In this document: one piece after another, positions 27,072 to 34,939 of the stretch | Layout: each line of letters starts with the position of its first letter | Numbering within the stretch: the stretch's first letter is position 1 | Source: Phycisphaerae bacterium | Lineage (GTDB): Bacteria; Planctomycetota; Phycisphaerae; Tepidisphaerales; Tepidisphaeraceae | DNA: 64,000 nt | Reading direction: 5' to 3' | Assembly: GCA_025924315.1 (NCBI GenBank) | Contig: JAICIO010000001.1 | Location: 62,001-126,000 of the forward strand | Translations under genes and position numbers: made by a program | The notes under the pieces: model-generated | Databases searched by the model: none | The model's input: the letters and a program-made list of their open reading frames with translations, nothing else | Told to the model about the DNA's origin: nothing

Positions 27072-27884
27072 CTACCAATTCTTTCTCAACTCCGCGATTT
27101 GTTTGCACGCGGAGAGCAGCGGTTTTACGTCGTTCAGGTTCAACATCGTCGCGGCGTCGCTCTTTGCCTGCTTTGGGTCGGGATGACATTCGAGGAAGAG
27201 GCCATCGACGCCTGCGGCGACCGCCGCTCGGGCGAGCATTGGCGAATACTGCGGATTTCCGCCGGACTGATTCCCCAGGCCCGCGGGCTGTTGGGTTGAA
27301 TGCGTCACGTCGAAAACGACCGGACAACCGAACGACTTCATCACCGGAATGCCGGTGAAGTCGTTCACCAATCGGTTGTAGCCGAAGAACGTTCCGCGTT
27401 CGGTCAGCATGATTTTCTGATTCCCCGTCGAGCGGATCTTTTCGACCGCGTTGCCCATTTCGTTGGGCGACATGAACTGGCCCTTTTTCACATTGACGGC
27501 GGCGCCGCTTTGGCCGCAGGCGATGAGCAGATCCGTTTGTCGAGCGAGGAAGGCGGGGACTTGCACGATATCGACCACGCGCGCGGCGATGGCGGGGTGA
27601 TCGCTCTCGTGAACATCGGTAAGCACGGGCACGCCGAGTTCGCGCTTGATGCGCTCGAGGACGACCAGACCATCCTGCAAACCCGGCCCGCGGAAGCTTG
27701 CGTTGCTTGATCGATTCGCCTTGTCGAAGCTCGCCTTGAAAATGTAGGCGAGCCCGAGTTCGTCGCAGACATTCTTTACATGCGTCGCGATCTGCATGCA
27801 GAGATCGGACGATTCGATCACGCACGGACCCGCGATGACAAACAGCGGCGAGCGGTCAAGTTTCAACAGGTCTTTCAGGTCCAT
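27072..27884 (-). CDS. kdsA: 3-deoxy-8-phosphooctulonate (Kdo-8-P) synthase KdsA
   Basis: A 270-aa TIM-barrel aldolase. Motifs: VIAGPCVIES at residues 16-25, FKASFDKANRSS, VPAFLARQTDLL, KKGQFMSPNEM, TERGTFFGYNRLV and FLECHPDP. It condenses PEP with arabinose 5-phosphate to make Kdo-8-P for lipopolysaccharide, so the host should have an outer membrane with Kdo. No other kds genes are near. Normal length; start at the first ATG. Confidence 0.96.
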   Translation of the reverse strand: MDLKDLLKLDRSPLFVIAGPCVIESSDLCMQIATHVKNVCDELGLAYIFKASFDKANRSSNASFRGPGLQDGLVVLERIKRELGVPVLTDVHESDHPAIAARVVDIVQVPAFLARQTDLLIACGQSGAAVNVKKGQFMSPNEMGNAVEKIRSTGNQKIMLTERGTFFGYNRLVNDFTGIPVMKSFGCPVVFDVTHSTQQPAGLGNQSGGNPQYSPMLARAAVAAGVDGLFLECHPDPKQAKSDAATMLNLNDVKPLLSACKQIAELRKNW

Positions 27885-27898
27885 TCGGCCTCAAACTT

Positions 27899-27970
27899 CG
27901 TGGCGAGGGCGTCTCGCCCTCGGGCACGCGGCGATACCCGCAAATGCGAGGGCAAGATGCCCTCGCCACG
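27899..27970. repeat. Palindromic doublet, family 4
   Basis: Outer arms GTGGCGA/TCGCCAC with two hairpins, GAGGGC-GTCTC-GCCCTC and GAGGGC-AAGAT-GCCCTC, and a 24-base centre. Lies between kdsA (5' end) and the lipid kinase gene (3' end). Confidence 0.85.
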
Positions 27971-27998
27971 TTTGGAGGTCGCACACGTTTGCACAGTG

Positions 27999-28901
27999 TC
28001 ACGCCTTCGGCGGAACGATAAACGGCAGGTGGAAGGGAAGCAAATCGATCACCAGCGGTGTGTGTCCACCGGGGTCACCGTCGATCTGCACGGGAACTTG
28101 TTCGAGCGCATCGATGCGCACGTGTTTGCCTTTGACGTACACGACGCCCTCCGCCTCCGTGTGTTCACCGGCGAGCGCGAGCAGCCCCATCTTCAGGATC
28201 TCCTGATAGGAGCGAATCGGCAGAACACAGATGTCGAGCAGGCCGTCATCGGACCGCGCTTGAGTCAGAACAGGAAACCCGGTTCCGTATTCCGGAACAT
28301 TTCCAACAAAGGCCATCCCCGGACCCATCGGGAAGACGGTTCGATCGTCCACGGTCACCTCGATCGAGGGATACTGATACGCCTGAAGGGCAAGAGCGGC
28401 GGGGAGAATGTAGCTTGTAAGATCGATCGGGCCGCTTCGCACGCGGTCGAGTTCGTGAACGATCTGCGCGTCAATGCCGACGCCGACCATCAGCAGGAAA
28501 AGCTTCTCGTTCGCCTTCGCGACATCGAGCTGCACCGTTCGATTCGCAAGGATTGCCGCGACGACGCGCTCTTCGACATTTTTGTCGCGCCAATCAACAT
28601 CGAGATGGCGGCCCATGAGATTCGCGGTCCCCATCGGCACGACCACGATCGGCGGAACGCGCTCGGGGCCGAGAATCGTGACGAGCGCATCACAAACGGT
28701 GCGAAGTGTGCCGTCGCCCCCAATCACGACGGCGGCGCGGGCGTCGTGCTTGAATCGAGCGGCGTCAAGCGTGTCGGCGCGATCGAAGATCACGATGGGG
28801 TTGAGGTTCGCTTCGGATGCGCGCGCCGCGATGCGCTTGGCGAGGCGTTCGCCCTTTCCACGGCCGGCAATGGGATTGGCAAAGATCCAGACTTCGTTCA
28901 C
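27999..28901 (-). CDS. Diacylglycerol/lipid kinase-family protein (YegS-like)
   Basis: A 300-aa DAGK-catalytic-domain protein: ANPIAGRGKGERLAKRI, the nucleotide motif VVIGGDGTLRTVCDAL, VPMGTANLMGRHL, and the later GDGLLDI-type stretch SDDGLLDICVLP plus PVQIDGDPGGHTPL at the C-terminal domain. It is expected to phosphorylate a lipid (diacylglycerol, phosphatidylglycerol or a sphingoid base) at the membrane face. A family-1 palindrome separates it from the polyprenyl synthase gene upstream. Confidence 0.92.
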   Translation of the reverse strand: MNEVWIFANPIAGRGKGERLAKRIAARASEANLNPIVIFDRADTLDAARFKHDARAAVVIGGDGTLRTVCDALVTILGPERVPPIVVVPMGTANLMGRHLDVDWRDKNVEERVVAAILANRTVQLDVAKANEKLFLLMVGVGIDAQIVHELDRVRSGPIDLTSYILPAALALQAYQYPSIEVTVDDRTVFPMGPGMAFVGNVPEYGTGFPVLTQARSDDGLLDICVLPIRSYQEILKMGLLALAGEHTEAEGVVYVKGKHVRIDALEQVPVQIDGDPGGHTPLVIDLLPFHLPFIVPPKA

Positions 28902-28937
28902 CGCCGTATGTTAACGAAATCGATGAAAAGCGTCTTC

Positions 28938-29011
28938 GTAGGGTGCGCTTCAGCGCACCGGTTATTTGTTTTCGAATGAAAGAATAACCGGTGCGCTAAA
29001 GCGCACCCTAC
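28938..29011. repeat. Palindromic doublet, family 1 (copy C)
   Basis: Left hairpin GGTGCGCT-TC-AGCGCACC, then GGTTATT, a short centre, AATAACC, and right hairpin GGTGCGCT-AA-AGCGCACC. It lies between two minus-strand genes, about 10 bases from the 3' end of the polyprenyl synthase. Confidence 0.92.
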
Positions 29012-29021
29012 AATGCGGCGA

Positions 29022-29999
29022 TCACATCGGCCGCGCGATGACGAAGTGGGCCATTGTTTCGAGGACGCGGCGCGGTTCGGAATCAGGGAGGCACTGCAGC
29101 TCTTCCTGGGCTTGCTCGATCAGCTCCTTGGCGCGCTGCTGCGCATAAGCGATCGAGTCGCTGGGGACGATGAGGTTGCGGATTTTCTCGGCTTTGTCGG
29201 CGTCGCGTCCGCTGAGCAGCGCGCGGAGCAGGGCGCGATGTTCTTGTGGCGCGTGGCGGAGGAAATGGATCGCAGGCAGAGTGAGCTTGCCTTTGTCGAT
29301 GTCGATGCCAAGTGTTTTGCCCACGATGCTCGTGTCGCCCACGATATCGAGGATATCGTCCTGGATCTGAAACGCGGTGCCGAGGCACATGCCATAGCTT
29401 TCGAGCTTACGGCAGACTTCTTCGGATGCGCCGGATTGATGTGCGCCGAGGAAGCAGCAGGTCGCGCAAAGGACGGCGGTCTTGCGAGCGATGATCTTGA
29501 TATACGTTTCTTCGTCGAGGTTGAGGTTGTTGCGATTGTCGATCTGCAGTAACTCGCCTTCGCAGACCTGGTTCGTCGTTCGCGCGATGGTGCGGCTGGC
29601 GAGTTGCGAATCGAGACTCGAGCACAGGTGATAGCTGTGGCTGATGAGATAGTCGCCGAGCAAGACCGCGGCCTCGTTGCCGCGAAGGTGGTTGATCGTC
29701 GCGCCCTTGCGGCGAAGCTCGGCCTCGTCGAGCACGTCGTCGTGCACGAGCGTCGCCATGTGCACCATCTCGACGACCGTCGCGAGCGTGACGTGCGCGT
29801 CGGTCAGCTCGCCGCATGCTTTGCCGGCGAGGAGCAGCAGCGTCGGACGCAGCATTTTTCCGCGGAAGCGACTAACGTGCTTTACGAGCGTATCGACGCT
29901 GGAAAGATCGCTCTTCAGTTCATCGTGGAAGACGCGCTCAACGGCCGCGAGTTGTGGGGCGATGCATTCGGTCAAACTCAGCAAGGCAGAACTCATCAA
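29022..29999 (-). CDS. Polyprenyl diphosphate synthase (trans-isoprenyl)
   Basis: A 325-aa enzyme. First aspartate-rich motif HDDVLDE (D87, D88, D91), second motif QDDILDIVGD, the substrate site RGKMLRP, and the final basic residues. Long-chain type (IspB/HepT-like) by length and by small residues before the first motif. It would supply the side chain for menaquinone, matching the UbiA-type prenyltransferase and mqnE found 20 kb away. Start at the first ATG, with a second one directly after it. Confidence 0.93.
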   Translation of the reverse strand: MMSSALLSLTECIAPQLAAVERVFHDELKSDLSSVDTLVKHVSRFRGKMLRPTLLLLAGKACGELTDAHVTLATVVEMVHMATLVHDDVLDEAELRRKGATINHLRGNEAAVLLGDYLISHSYHLCSSLDSQLASRTIARTTNQVCEGELLQIDNRNNLNLDEETYIKIIARKTAVLCATCCFLGAHQSGASEEVCRKLESYGMCLGTAFQIQDDILDIVGDTSIVGKTLGIDIDKGKLTLPAIHFLRHAPQEHRALLRALLSGRDADKAEKIRNLIVPSDSIAYAQQRAKELIEQAQEELQCLPDSEPRRVLETMAHFVIARPM

Positions 30000-30095
30000 C
30001 GCTCCATGTAGTTGGCGGGATTATAGAAATGGGCGGCAAGTGTGCGAATGCTTGCCGGAAGTTTCGAAAATATTGAAAACTGGGAGGACGAAAGA

Positions 30096-30123
30096 AGCCA
30101 GGAGCCAGAAGCCAGTAGCCAGA
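30096..30123. repeat. Four tandem 7-bp repeats (AGCCAGN)
   Basis: AGCCAGG, AGCCAGA, AGCCAGT, AGCCAGA follow each other without gaps, 27 bases upstream of the cysteine desulfurase start. The copies differ only at the seventh base. Confidence 0.8.
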
Positions 30124-30150
30124 AGAGGTTCGCTCGACAACAATGAAGTA

Positions 30151-31299
30151 ATGGACGTGGTTTATCTGGACAACAACGCGACGACGAAACCGGCGGCGGA
30201 AGTCGTGGCAGCGATGATGCCGTATCTGACCGAGTTCTATGGGAATCCATCGAGCGTTCATCGGTTTGGTCAGCGCGCTCGACAGGCTTTGGACGAGGCA
30301 CGGGGGCAGATTGCGACTTTGGTTGGTTGCAACGAAAGCGAGCTGATGTTTGGCGGCGGCGGGACGGAAGTGATCAACACCGCGATTCGGGGAGTGCTGA
30401 CCGCTCGCGCCCCCAGGAAGAAAGTCGTCATCAGCTCGGTCGAACACTCGGCGACGCGCGAGCTGTGCCAGCAACTCGGCCGCGAGGGATTTGAGATTGT
30501 TGTAATCGATGTTGATCGGGAGGGCGTGCTCGACCTGGATCGGTTGCGGTCCGTCGTCGATGACAGCGTCGCGCTCGTCTCGATCATGTGGGCGAACAAC
30601 GAGACGGGCGTGATCTTCCCGGTCCGCGAGATCGTCGAACTCTGCAAGGCCGCGCGTGTGCCGTTTCACTGCGATGCGGTGCAGGCGGTGGCCAAGATTC
30701 CGCTGAATTTCAACGAAGCGGGCGTCGATCTTGCGAGCATCGCGGCGCACAAGTTTCACGGGCCGAAGGGCGTGGCGGCGCTCTACATCCGCCGCGGAGT
30801 GCGGATCCGTCCCTTGCTGATTGGTGGCCCGCAGGAGCGCGGGCGACGGGGTGGGACAGAAAATGTGCCGGGCATCGTCGGCATGGGAAAGGCGGCGGAG
30901 CTCGCCCTCACCGGTCTTCAGCAGATGCCGCGCGTCGCGGCCCTGCGCGATCGGCTGGAGCGCGAGATCCTCGCAAGAATTTCCGACACCGCCGTGAATG
31001 GTCGCACGGATCTGCGCGTTCCGAACACGACCAATATTGGCTTCTCGCGACTGGAGGCCGAAGCAATCTTGCTTCTCCTGAGTGAGCAGGGCGTCTGCGC
31101 CAGCGCCGGCGCCGCCTGCAGCAGCGGAAGCCTCGAACCCTCGCCCGTTCTTCGCGCGATGAAGATCGACGACAAAATCGCCCACGGCGCGATTCGCTTC
31201 AGCCTGTCACGTTACACAACCGACGCGGAACTCGATCGGACGCTGGAAGTACTGCCTGGAGTGATCCAACGACTTCGTGCGGTGCTCCCCGTCGGATAG
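30151..31299 (+). CDS. Cysteine desulfurase (NifS/IscS-type)
   Basis: 382 aa from ATG 30151 (MDVVYLDNNATTKPAAEVV); the longer frame upstream is not protein-like. PLP lysine K201 in AAHKFHGPKG, SVEHSATRE, WANNETGVIFP, GGTENVPG, and catalytic C323 in ASAGAACSSGSLEPS. It makes persulfide from cysteine for Fe-S cluster or thio-cofactor assembly. No IscU/NifU gene follows, so it is a stand-alone copy. The TAG stop is the first three bases of an AT-rich inverted repeat. Confidence 0.93.
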   Translation: MDVVYLDNNATTKPAAEVVAAMMPYLTEFYGNPSSVHRFGQRARQALDEARGQIATLVGCNESELMFGGGGTEVINTAIRGVLTARAPRKKVVISSVEHSATRELCQQLGREGFEIVVIDVDREGVLDLDRLRSVVDDSVALVSIMWANNETGVIFPVREIVELCKAARVPFHCDAVQAVAKIPLNFNEAGVDLASIAAHKFHGPKGVAALYIRRGVRIRPLLIGGPQERGRRGGTENVPGIVGMGKAAELALTGLQQMPRVAALRDRLEREILARISDTAVNGRTDLRVPNTTNIGFSRLEAEAILLLLSEQGVCASAGAACSSGSLEPSPVLRAMKIDDKIAHGAIRFSLSRYTTDAELDRTLEVLPGVIQRLRAVLPVG

Positions 31300-31352
31300 T
31301 GATTATTGATTCTTGATTAACCATGCGCGCGCGAGTTAATCAATAATCACTA
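31297..31352. repeat. AT-rich perfect inverted repeat (15-bp arms)
   Basis: TAGTGATTATTGATT at 31297-31311 and its exact reverse complement at 31338-31352, with a 26-base GC-rich loop. It begins on the stop codon of the cysteine desulfurase gene. Confidence 0.85.
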
Positions 31353-31402
31353 ATCAATAGCGTCTGGACTTCTCTGCCGATCCACTGCACACTCCCGCGA
31401 CA

Positions 31403-32413
31403 ATGAATCCGTTGACGGCGATCGCGCAGGCGAACGCGGGATTTCTGCTGCTGATCGCGACGACCATCACCTGGTACATCGCGGCGCGCGCGGCGCTGGA
31501 TGCGCTTCCGCCGGCTCGTGCGATGAACCCGTTGATGCGCGCCGTGGCGCATTGGGTTCCGATCGCGGCGCTGGCGCTCTATGGCATCTGGAGCAATCGC
31601 CCGGAAGTCGCGGTCACAGTCGTATTCGCGACGAGCGTTGCGGCCCTGTCGCTGGTTCTCGGGATCTTGATTCTCTCGGGCGCGGTGGGGGAAGCATCGG
31701 CCGAAGCGCGGCGGCCATGGGGATTGATCGCGCCCGTCGCGATGATGACGTTTCTCGCGGGTTTCAAGGGCCATTTTACCGCGACGCATGCATTGATCTT
31801 TCTAATCGAAGGGGCGGTTGTGGCGTATCTCATGTCGCCACAGGTGGCGCGCAATGGACCCGCGGCGGTTTCTGGGCCCCCGCGCGAAGCATCGCTGCGC
31901 AGTTTGCAGTTTCTGCTCGCGATCGCGGTGGCGCTGCTGGGGGCGTGGCTTGGCGCGATGACGACCGACCGGATGGCGACGTCGGCGCATTTTCTTACCC
32001 GCGAATTCGTTACCGCGGCGATGCTCAGCCCGGCGCTCATGCTGCCAATGATTGGAACGGGCAGCGAGCTCGTGCATGAGGGACGGTTCGATACGGCGGT
32101 GTCGTCGCTTGTTTCTGTCGTATTACTCAACCTGTGTTTGCTCTTGCCCGTGATGATTCTGTTTTCGCTCGTGGTGACGGCGCGCGGAAACATGACGCTG
32201 AATGTGTCGTTCCAGAGCGCGCTGCTCGATGCCTCGCCGCTGTTCGTTCCGATGACAGCGTGGCGGATCGACAATGTGTTTCTCATCGTGCTCGGAATGG
32301 CGCTGATTCCGATCTCGATCGGCCGCTGGGCACTCGGCCGCACCGAAGGCGTTCTCGTCCTACTGGTCTACACGTTCTATCTCGCCCTCGTCGCCCGCGC
32401 CGCGGTGATGTAG
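31403..32413 (+). CDS. Multi-pass membrane protein, resembles a cation/Ca2+ exchanger fold
   Basis: 336 aa with about ten hydrophobic helices. Two similar blocks in opposite halves, FATSVAALSLVLGILILSG (about residues 75-93) and LPMIGTGSELVHEGRFDTAVSSLVSVVL (about 213-240), look like the inverted alpha-repeats of the CaCA exchanger family. The ending RTEGVLVLLVYTFYLALV also fits. The acidic residue expected in the first block is missing and only one E (in TGSELV) remains, so transport activity is doubtful. Assignment is by pattern only. Confidence 0.55.
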   Translation: MNPLTAIAQANAGFLLLIATTITWYIAARAALDALPPARAMNPLMRAVAHWVPIAALALYGIWSNRPEVAVTVVFATSVAALSLVLGILILSGAVGEASAEARRPWGLIAPVAMMTFLAGFKGHFTATHALIFLIEGAVVAYLMSPQVARNGPAAVSGPPREASLRSLQFLLAIAVALLGAWLGAMTTDRMATSAHFLTREFVTAAMLSPALMLPMIGTGSELVHEGRFDTAVSSLVSVVLLNLCLLLPVMILFSLVVTARGNMTLNVSFQSALLDASPLFVPMTAWRIDNVFLIVLGMALIPISIGRWALGRTEGVLVLLVYTFYLALVARAAVM

Positions 32414-32442
32414 GAATTCATTCAATGTTTCCCGAAGGCTTT

Positions 32443-32516
32443 GTAGGGTCCGCTTCAGCGGACCGGTTACTTGCTTTCGAACGTCTGAATAACCCGTCCG
32501 CTGAAGCGGACCCTAC
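32443..32516. repeat. Palindromic doublet, family 1 variant (copy D)
   Basis: Both halves carry the change GGTCCGCT...AGCGGACC instead of GGTGCGCT...AGCGCACC, so each hairpin stays perfectly paired (four coordinated changes across the doublet). It lies between two convergent genes. Confidence 0.9.
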
Positions 32517-32543
32517 AAACGCGACGACGTGGGTGAGATTCGT

Positions 32544-34739
32544 TTACTGATCTTCTTCAGTATCTCCCGAATCGAGCATTAGCTTCGAGATCTCTGGTGG
32601 GATGCGGCCCTCCGGGAAGAGGATGGCGAGATCGTTTTCTTCGTACGCGATGATGATCCGGCCGGCGGGGTCTAGCCAGATTCGGCGAACGTATTCGCTG
32701 TTCGGAACGTTGCGCGTGAACGTGGCTTCCAGCTCGAACGGTTGCGTGCTCGCGGGTGTGCGATGGATGCGCAGCACCCGGCCGGGAGCGTTGAAGAGGA
32801 ACAGGCGATGCTCGCCGGCCTCGATCAGTGTGGGCTTGCCCTCGCCGGTGGCCGCATCCGGCAGTTTCCAGGTGAATTCCTTGCCGTCGTTTTGAACGAG
32901 GTGCAGCGCGTTCACGCCATCGAAGTATCGATTGCCGTCCTTATCGACGAAGAGCGGCGGAGACGACTGCGTCGTTGCTGGCGCGCTCGTCGATGTTGGC
33001 TTTGCCTTCGGCCCCGGCGACGGCGGAAGCTCGGTGATCAACGACTCGCCTTTCGCTGGGTCCATCGCCTCCCAACCGGCTTCTTTCAACTTCCATGCGC
33101 CGCCGCGATCGATCGCGGGCCAGTTGTCCTTGCTCCAGCCCGTTTTTCCCTTCGTGACTTCATACACCCACACCGGCAATTTCGGTCGCGGATCAGGAAT
33201 CGTGGGATCGACAATCAGCGTGTCGCTCTTCGATCCCGGCTTGCGGAAAAGCCATCGGCCACGGCGATCGATCGCGACGAAGGATTGATAATCCTGTTCG
33301 CTCTTGCGCAAGAGCGGATCGAACGAGTTGCCAAGAAATCGCCGCACGCCCTGCACCGGGTCGGTCACGATCCACTCGTCGCCCCATGAAATGATCTGGC
33401 ATGAGCCGGGTTGCAGATCAGTCGTCATCGTGTCGGGAAGAAGTTGAATCGATCGCCCGGGGCGAATGCTGATCCACGCGGGAACGATGGTCTCCGGTTC
33501 GTTCTCGCCGCGCGAAATGCTGACGCCGGCCTCGGCATAAAGAACCACACCGCCGTCGCGATGGCGGGTGACAGTCTGCAGCGGGCCGGGATTGAGCCGC
33601 AATGCGCCGAGCGTCGGCTGAAGTTTGCCTTTGAGCAACTCGCGCAGCCGCGCCTGCGTTTCCGGTGGTTGATTGTCGAGAAGCTTTTCGAGCACGGGCC
33701 ACAGCGCGCTGCCGTAACGTGTCAGCTCTTCGTAGGCGCGCTTGCGCTGATCCGCATCGGGATCGGAAAGCTTATCGACGAGCATTGAGATGCGTTTTTC
33801 ATCGACACTGGCGGATTCGGTTACCGCGAGCGTGACTTGCGCGTTGGCATCGTCGCCGCGGGCGATGCGGATGATGCTGCCGTCCAGCAGTGGAATCAGC
33901 TGGATGAGTTTCTCCGGCCAGCCGGTCGATGCATCGAGGCGCGTCCATTTGCCGTCGACATAACGCGCCGCGCCGTCGCCGCCGGTCTTGCCGTTGTCCC
34001 ACGGAATCCAAGCGATCAGTCCGCGCGTATCGAACATGATCTGCGCGACCGGCGCATCGGATGAGCGAGTCGTCGCGGGCGAAGTGCTCGCTGCCTTCAT
34101 CAGCTCGACCGCGTCCGATTTTCCATCGCGGTTGAGGATGGTGATTCCAGTCGCAGTAGGAACGATGATCTGGTCATTCCAGCTGAGCGCGTGGTCCCAA
34201 AGATAAGCCGCGTTCGGCAGCGGCGTGCGCCGCGCGGCGGTCACCCACTGCGTTTCGCCTTCGGGCGATTTCACGATGAGGTTCGGCGCCCATTGCCCGG
34301 ATTCCGTCGCCGACCAATGAACAAAGAGAATATTCTCGCCGACGACGTGCGTTTGCTCGTCGCTGGCCTTGCGCAGGACGGTACCGACCGGCGGGGCGTC
34401 GGGATGCGTGAACCAAAGATCGTTTCTTGAGCAGACGTAGATCGGATCGTGCAGGACGAGATGCGCGGCCTCGTTCAGCTCGAGCGGCACGCCCAGCGGC
34501 TCGGTCGTCGGCAGCTTCGGATACGTCCGCAGAACAACGTCCATGTACTCTTTGGGTGGGGCAAGCGGCGCGCTGGTTGGCACGGCGGCGACCTGTGTGG
34601 TCGGCGCGGTCGCCGGGTGGGTGGACGGAGAAGTGTGAGCTGATTCGCGCAGCGAAGTGATGCGCCATCGGAAAAAGGTCGCCCCCGCGATTCCGCACAG
34701 GACAACGACCAATACGAACGGTCCGACTCGGCTCTTCAT
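32544..34739 (-). CDS. Large membrane-anchored protein of unknown function
   Basis: 731 aa from ATG 34739 (MKSRVGPFVLVVVLCGIAG), with a single N-terminal anchor at about residues 5-24 and the rest probably outside the cytoplasm. A Thr/Pro/Ala-rich linker follows at 35-70. The bulk is beta-rich and propeller-like, with recurring DRRGRWLFRK, DKDGNRYFDG and DPAGRIIIAYEE units. A HEAT-like helical insert (ADQRKRAYEELTRYG ... LEKLLDNQPPETQARLREL) sits near 310-360. Such mixed propeller/HEAT proteins are common in planctomycetes; I know no function. Divergent from the histidine kinase gene. Confidence 0.75.
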   Translation of the reverse strand: MKSRVGPFVLVVVLCGIAGATFFRWRITSLRESAHTSPSTHPATAPTTQVAAVPTSAPLAPPKEYMDVVLRTYPKLPTTEPLGVPLELNEAAHLVLHDPIYVCSRNDLWFTHPDAPPVGTVLRKASDEQTHVVGENILFVHWSATESGQWAPNLIVKSPEGETQWVTAARRTPLPNAAYLWDHALSWNDQIIVPTATGITILNRDGKSDAVELMKAASTSPATTRSSDAPVAQIMFDTRGLIAWIPWDNGKTGGDGAARYVDGKWTRLDASTGWPEKLIQLIPLLDGSIIRIARGDDANAQVTLAVTESASVDEKRISMLVDKLSDPDADQRKRAYEELTRYGSALWPVLEKLLDNQPPETQARLRELLKGKLQPTLGALRLNPGPLQTVTRHRDGGVVLYAEAGVSISRGENEPETIVPAWISIRPGRSIQLLPDTMTTDLQPGSCQIISWGDEWIVTDPVQGVRRFLGNSFDPLLRKSEQDYQSFVAIDRRGRWLFRKPGSKSDTLIVDPTIPDPRPKLPVWVYEVTKGKTGWSKDNWPAIDRGGAWKLKEAGWEAMDPAKGESLITELPPSPGPKAKPTSTSAPATTQSSPPLFVDKDGNRYFDGVNALHLVQNDGKEFTWKLPDAATGEGKPTLIEAGEHRLFLFNAPGRVLRIHRTPASTQPFELEATFTRNVPNSEYVRRIWLDPAGRIIIAYEENDLAILFPEGRIPPEISKLMLDSGDTEEDQ

Positions 34740-34939
34740 TGCATTCCTGCTGGCCATTTCAGAAAGAATCCCTCTTTTCCCCGCCATCCTAACAAAGAGT
34801 GAGCGCGTTCCATATTTCCTGTCCGCAATCGCATGCGCAACGAAGACCGGGGGCGCATAAATGTTTGGATCGCGTCCTGCCTTCATGTGATAATGGACGA
34901 CCGAGCAAGGGCGTGACGCGGGGCGAAGGGAATAGTGCT

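Noticed and set aside
29677-30150. A 158-codon N-terminal extension of the cysteine desulfurase
   Set aside because: It overlaps the polyprenyl synthase gene antisense and includes the heptamer repeats; the ATG at 30151 matches the family start exactly.
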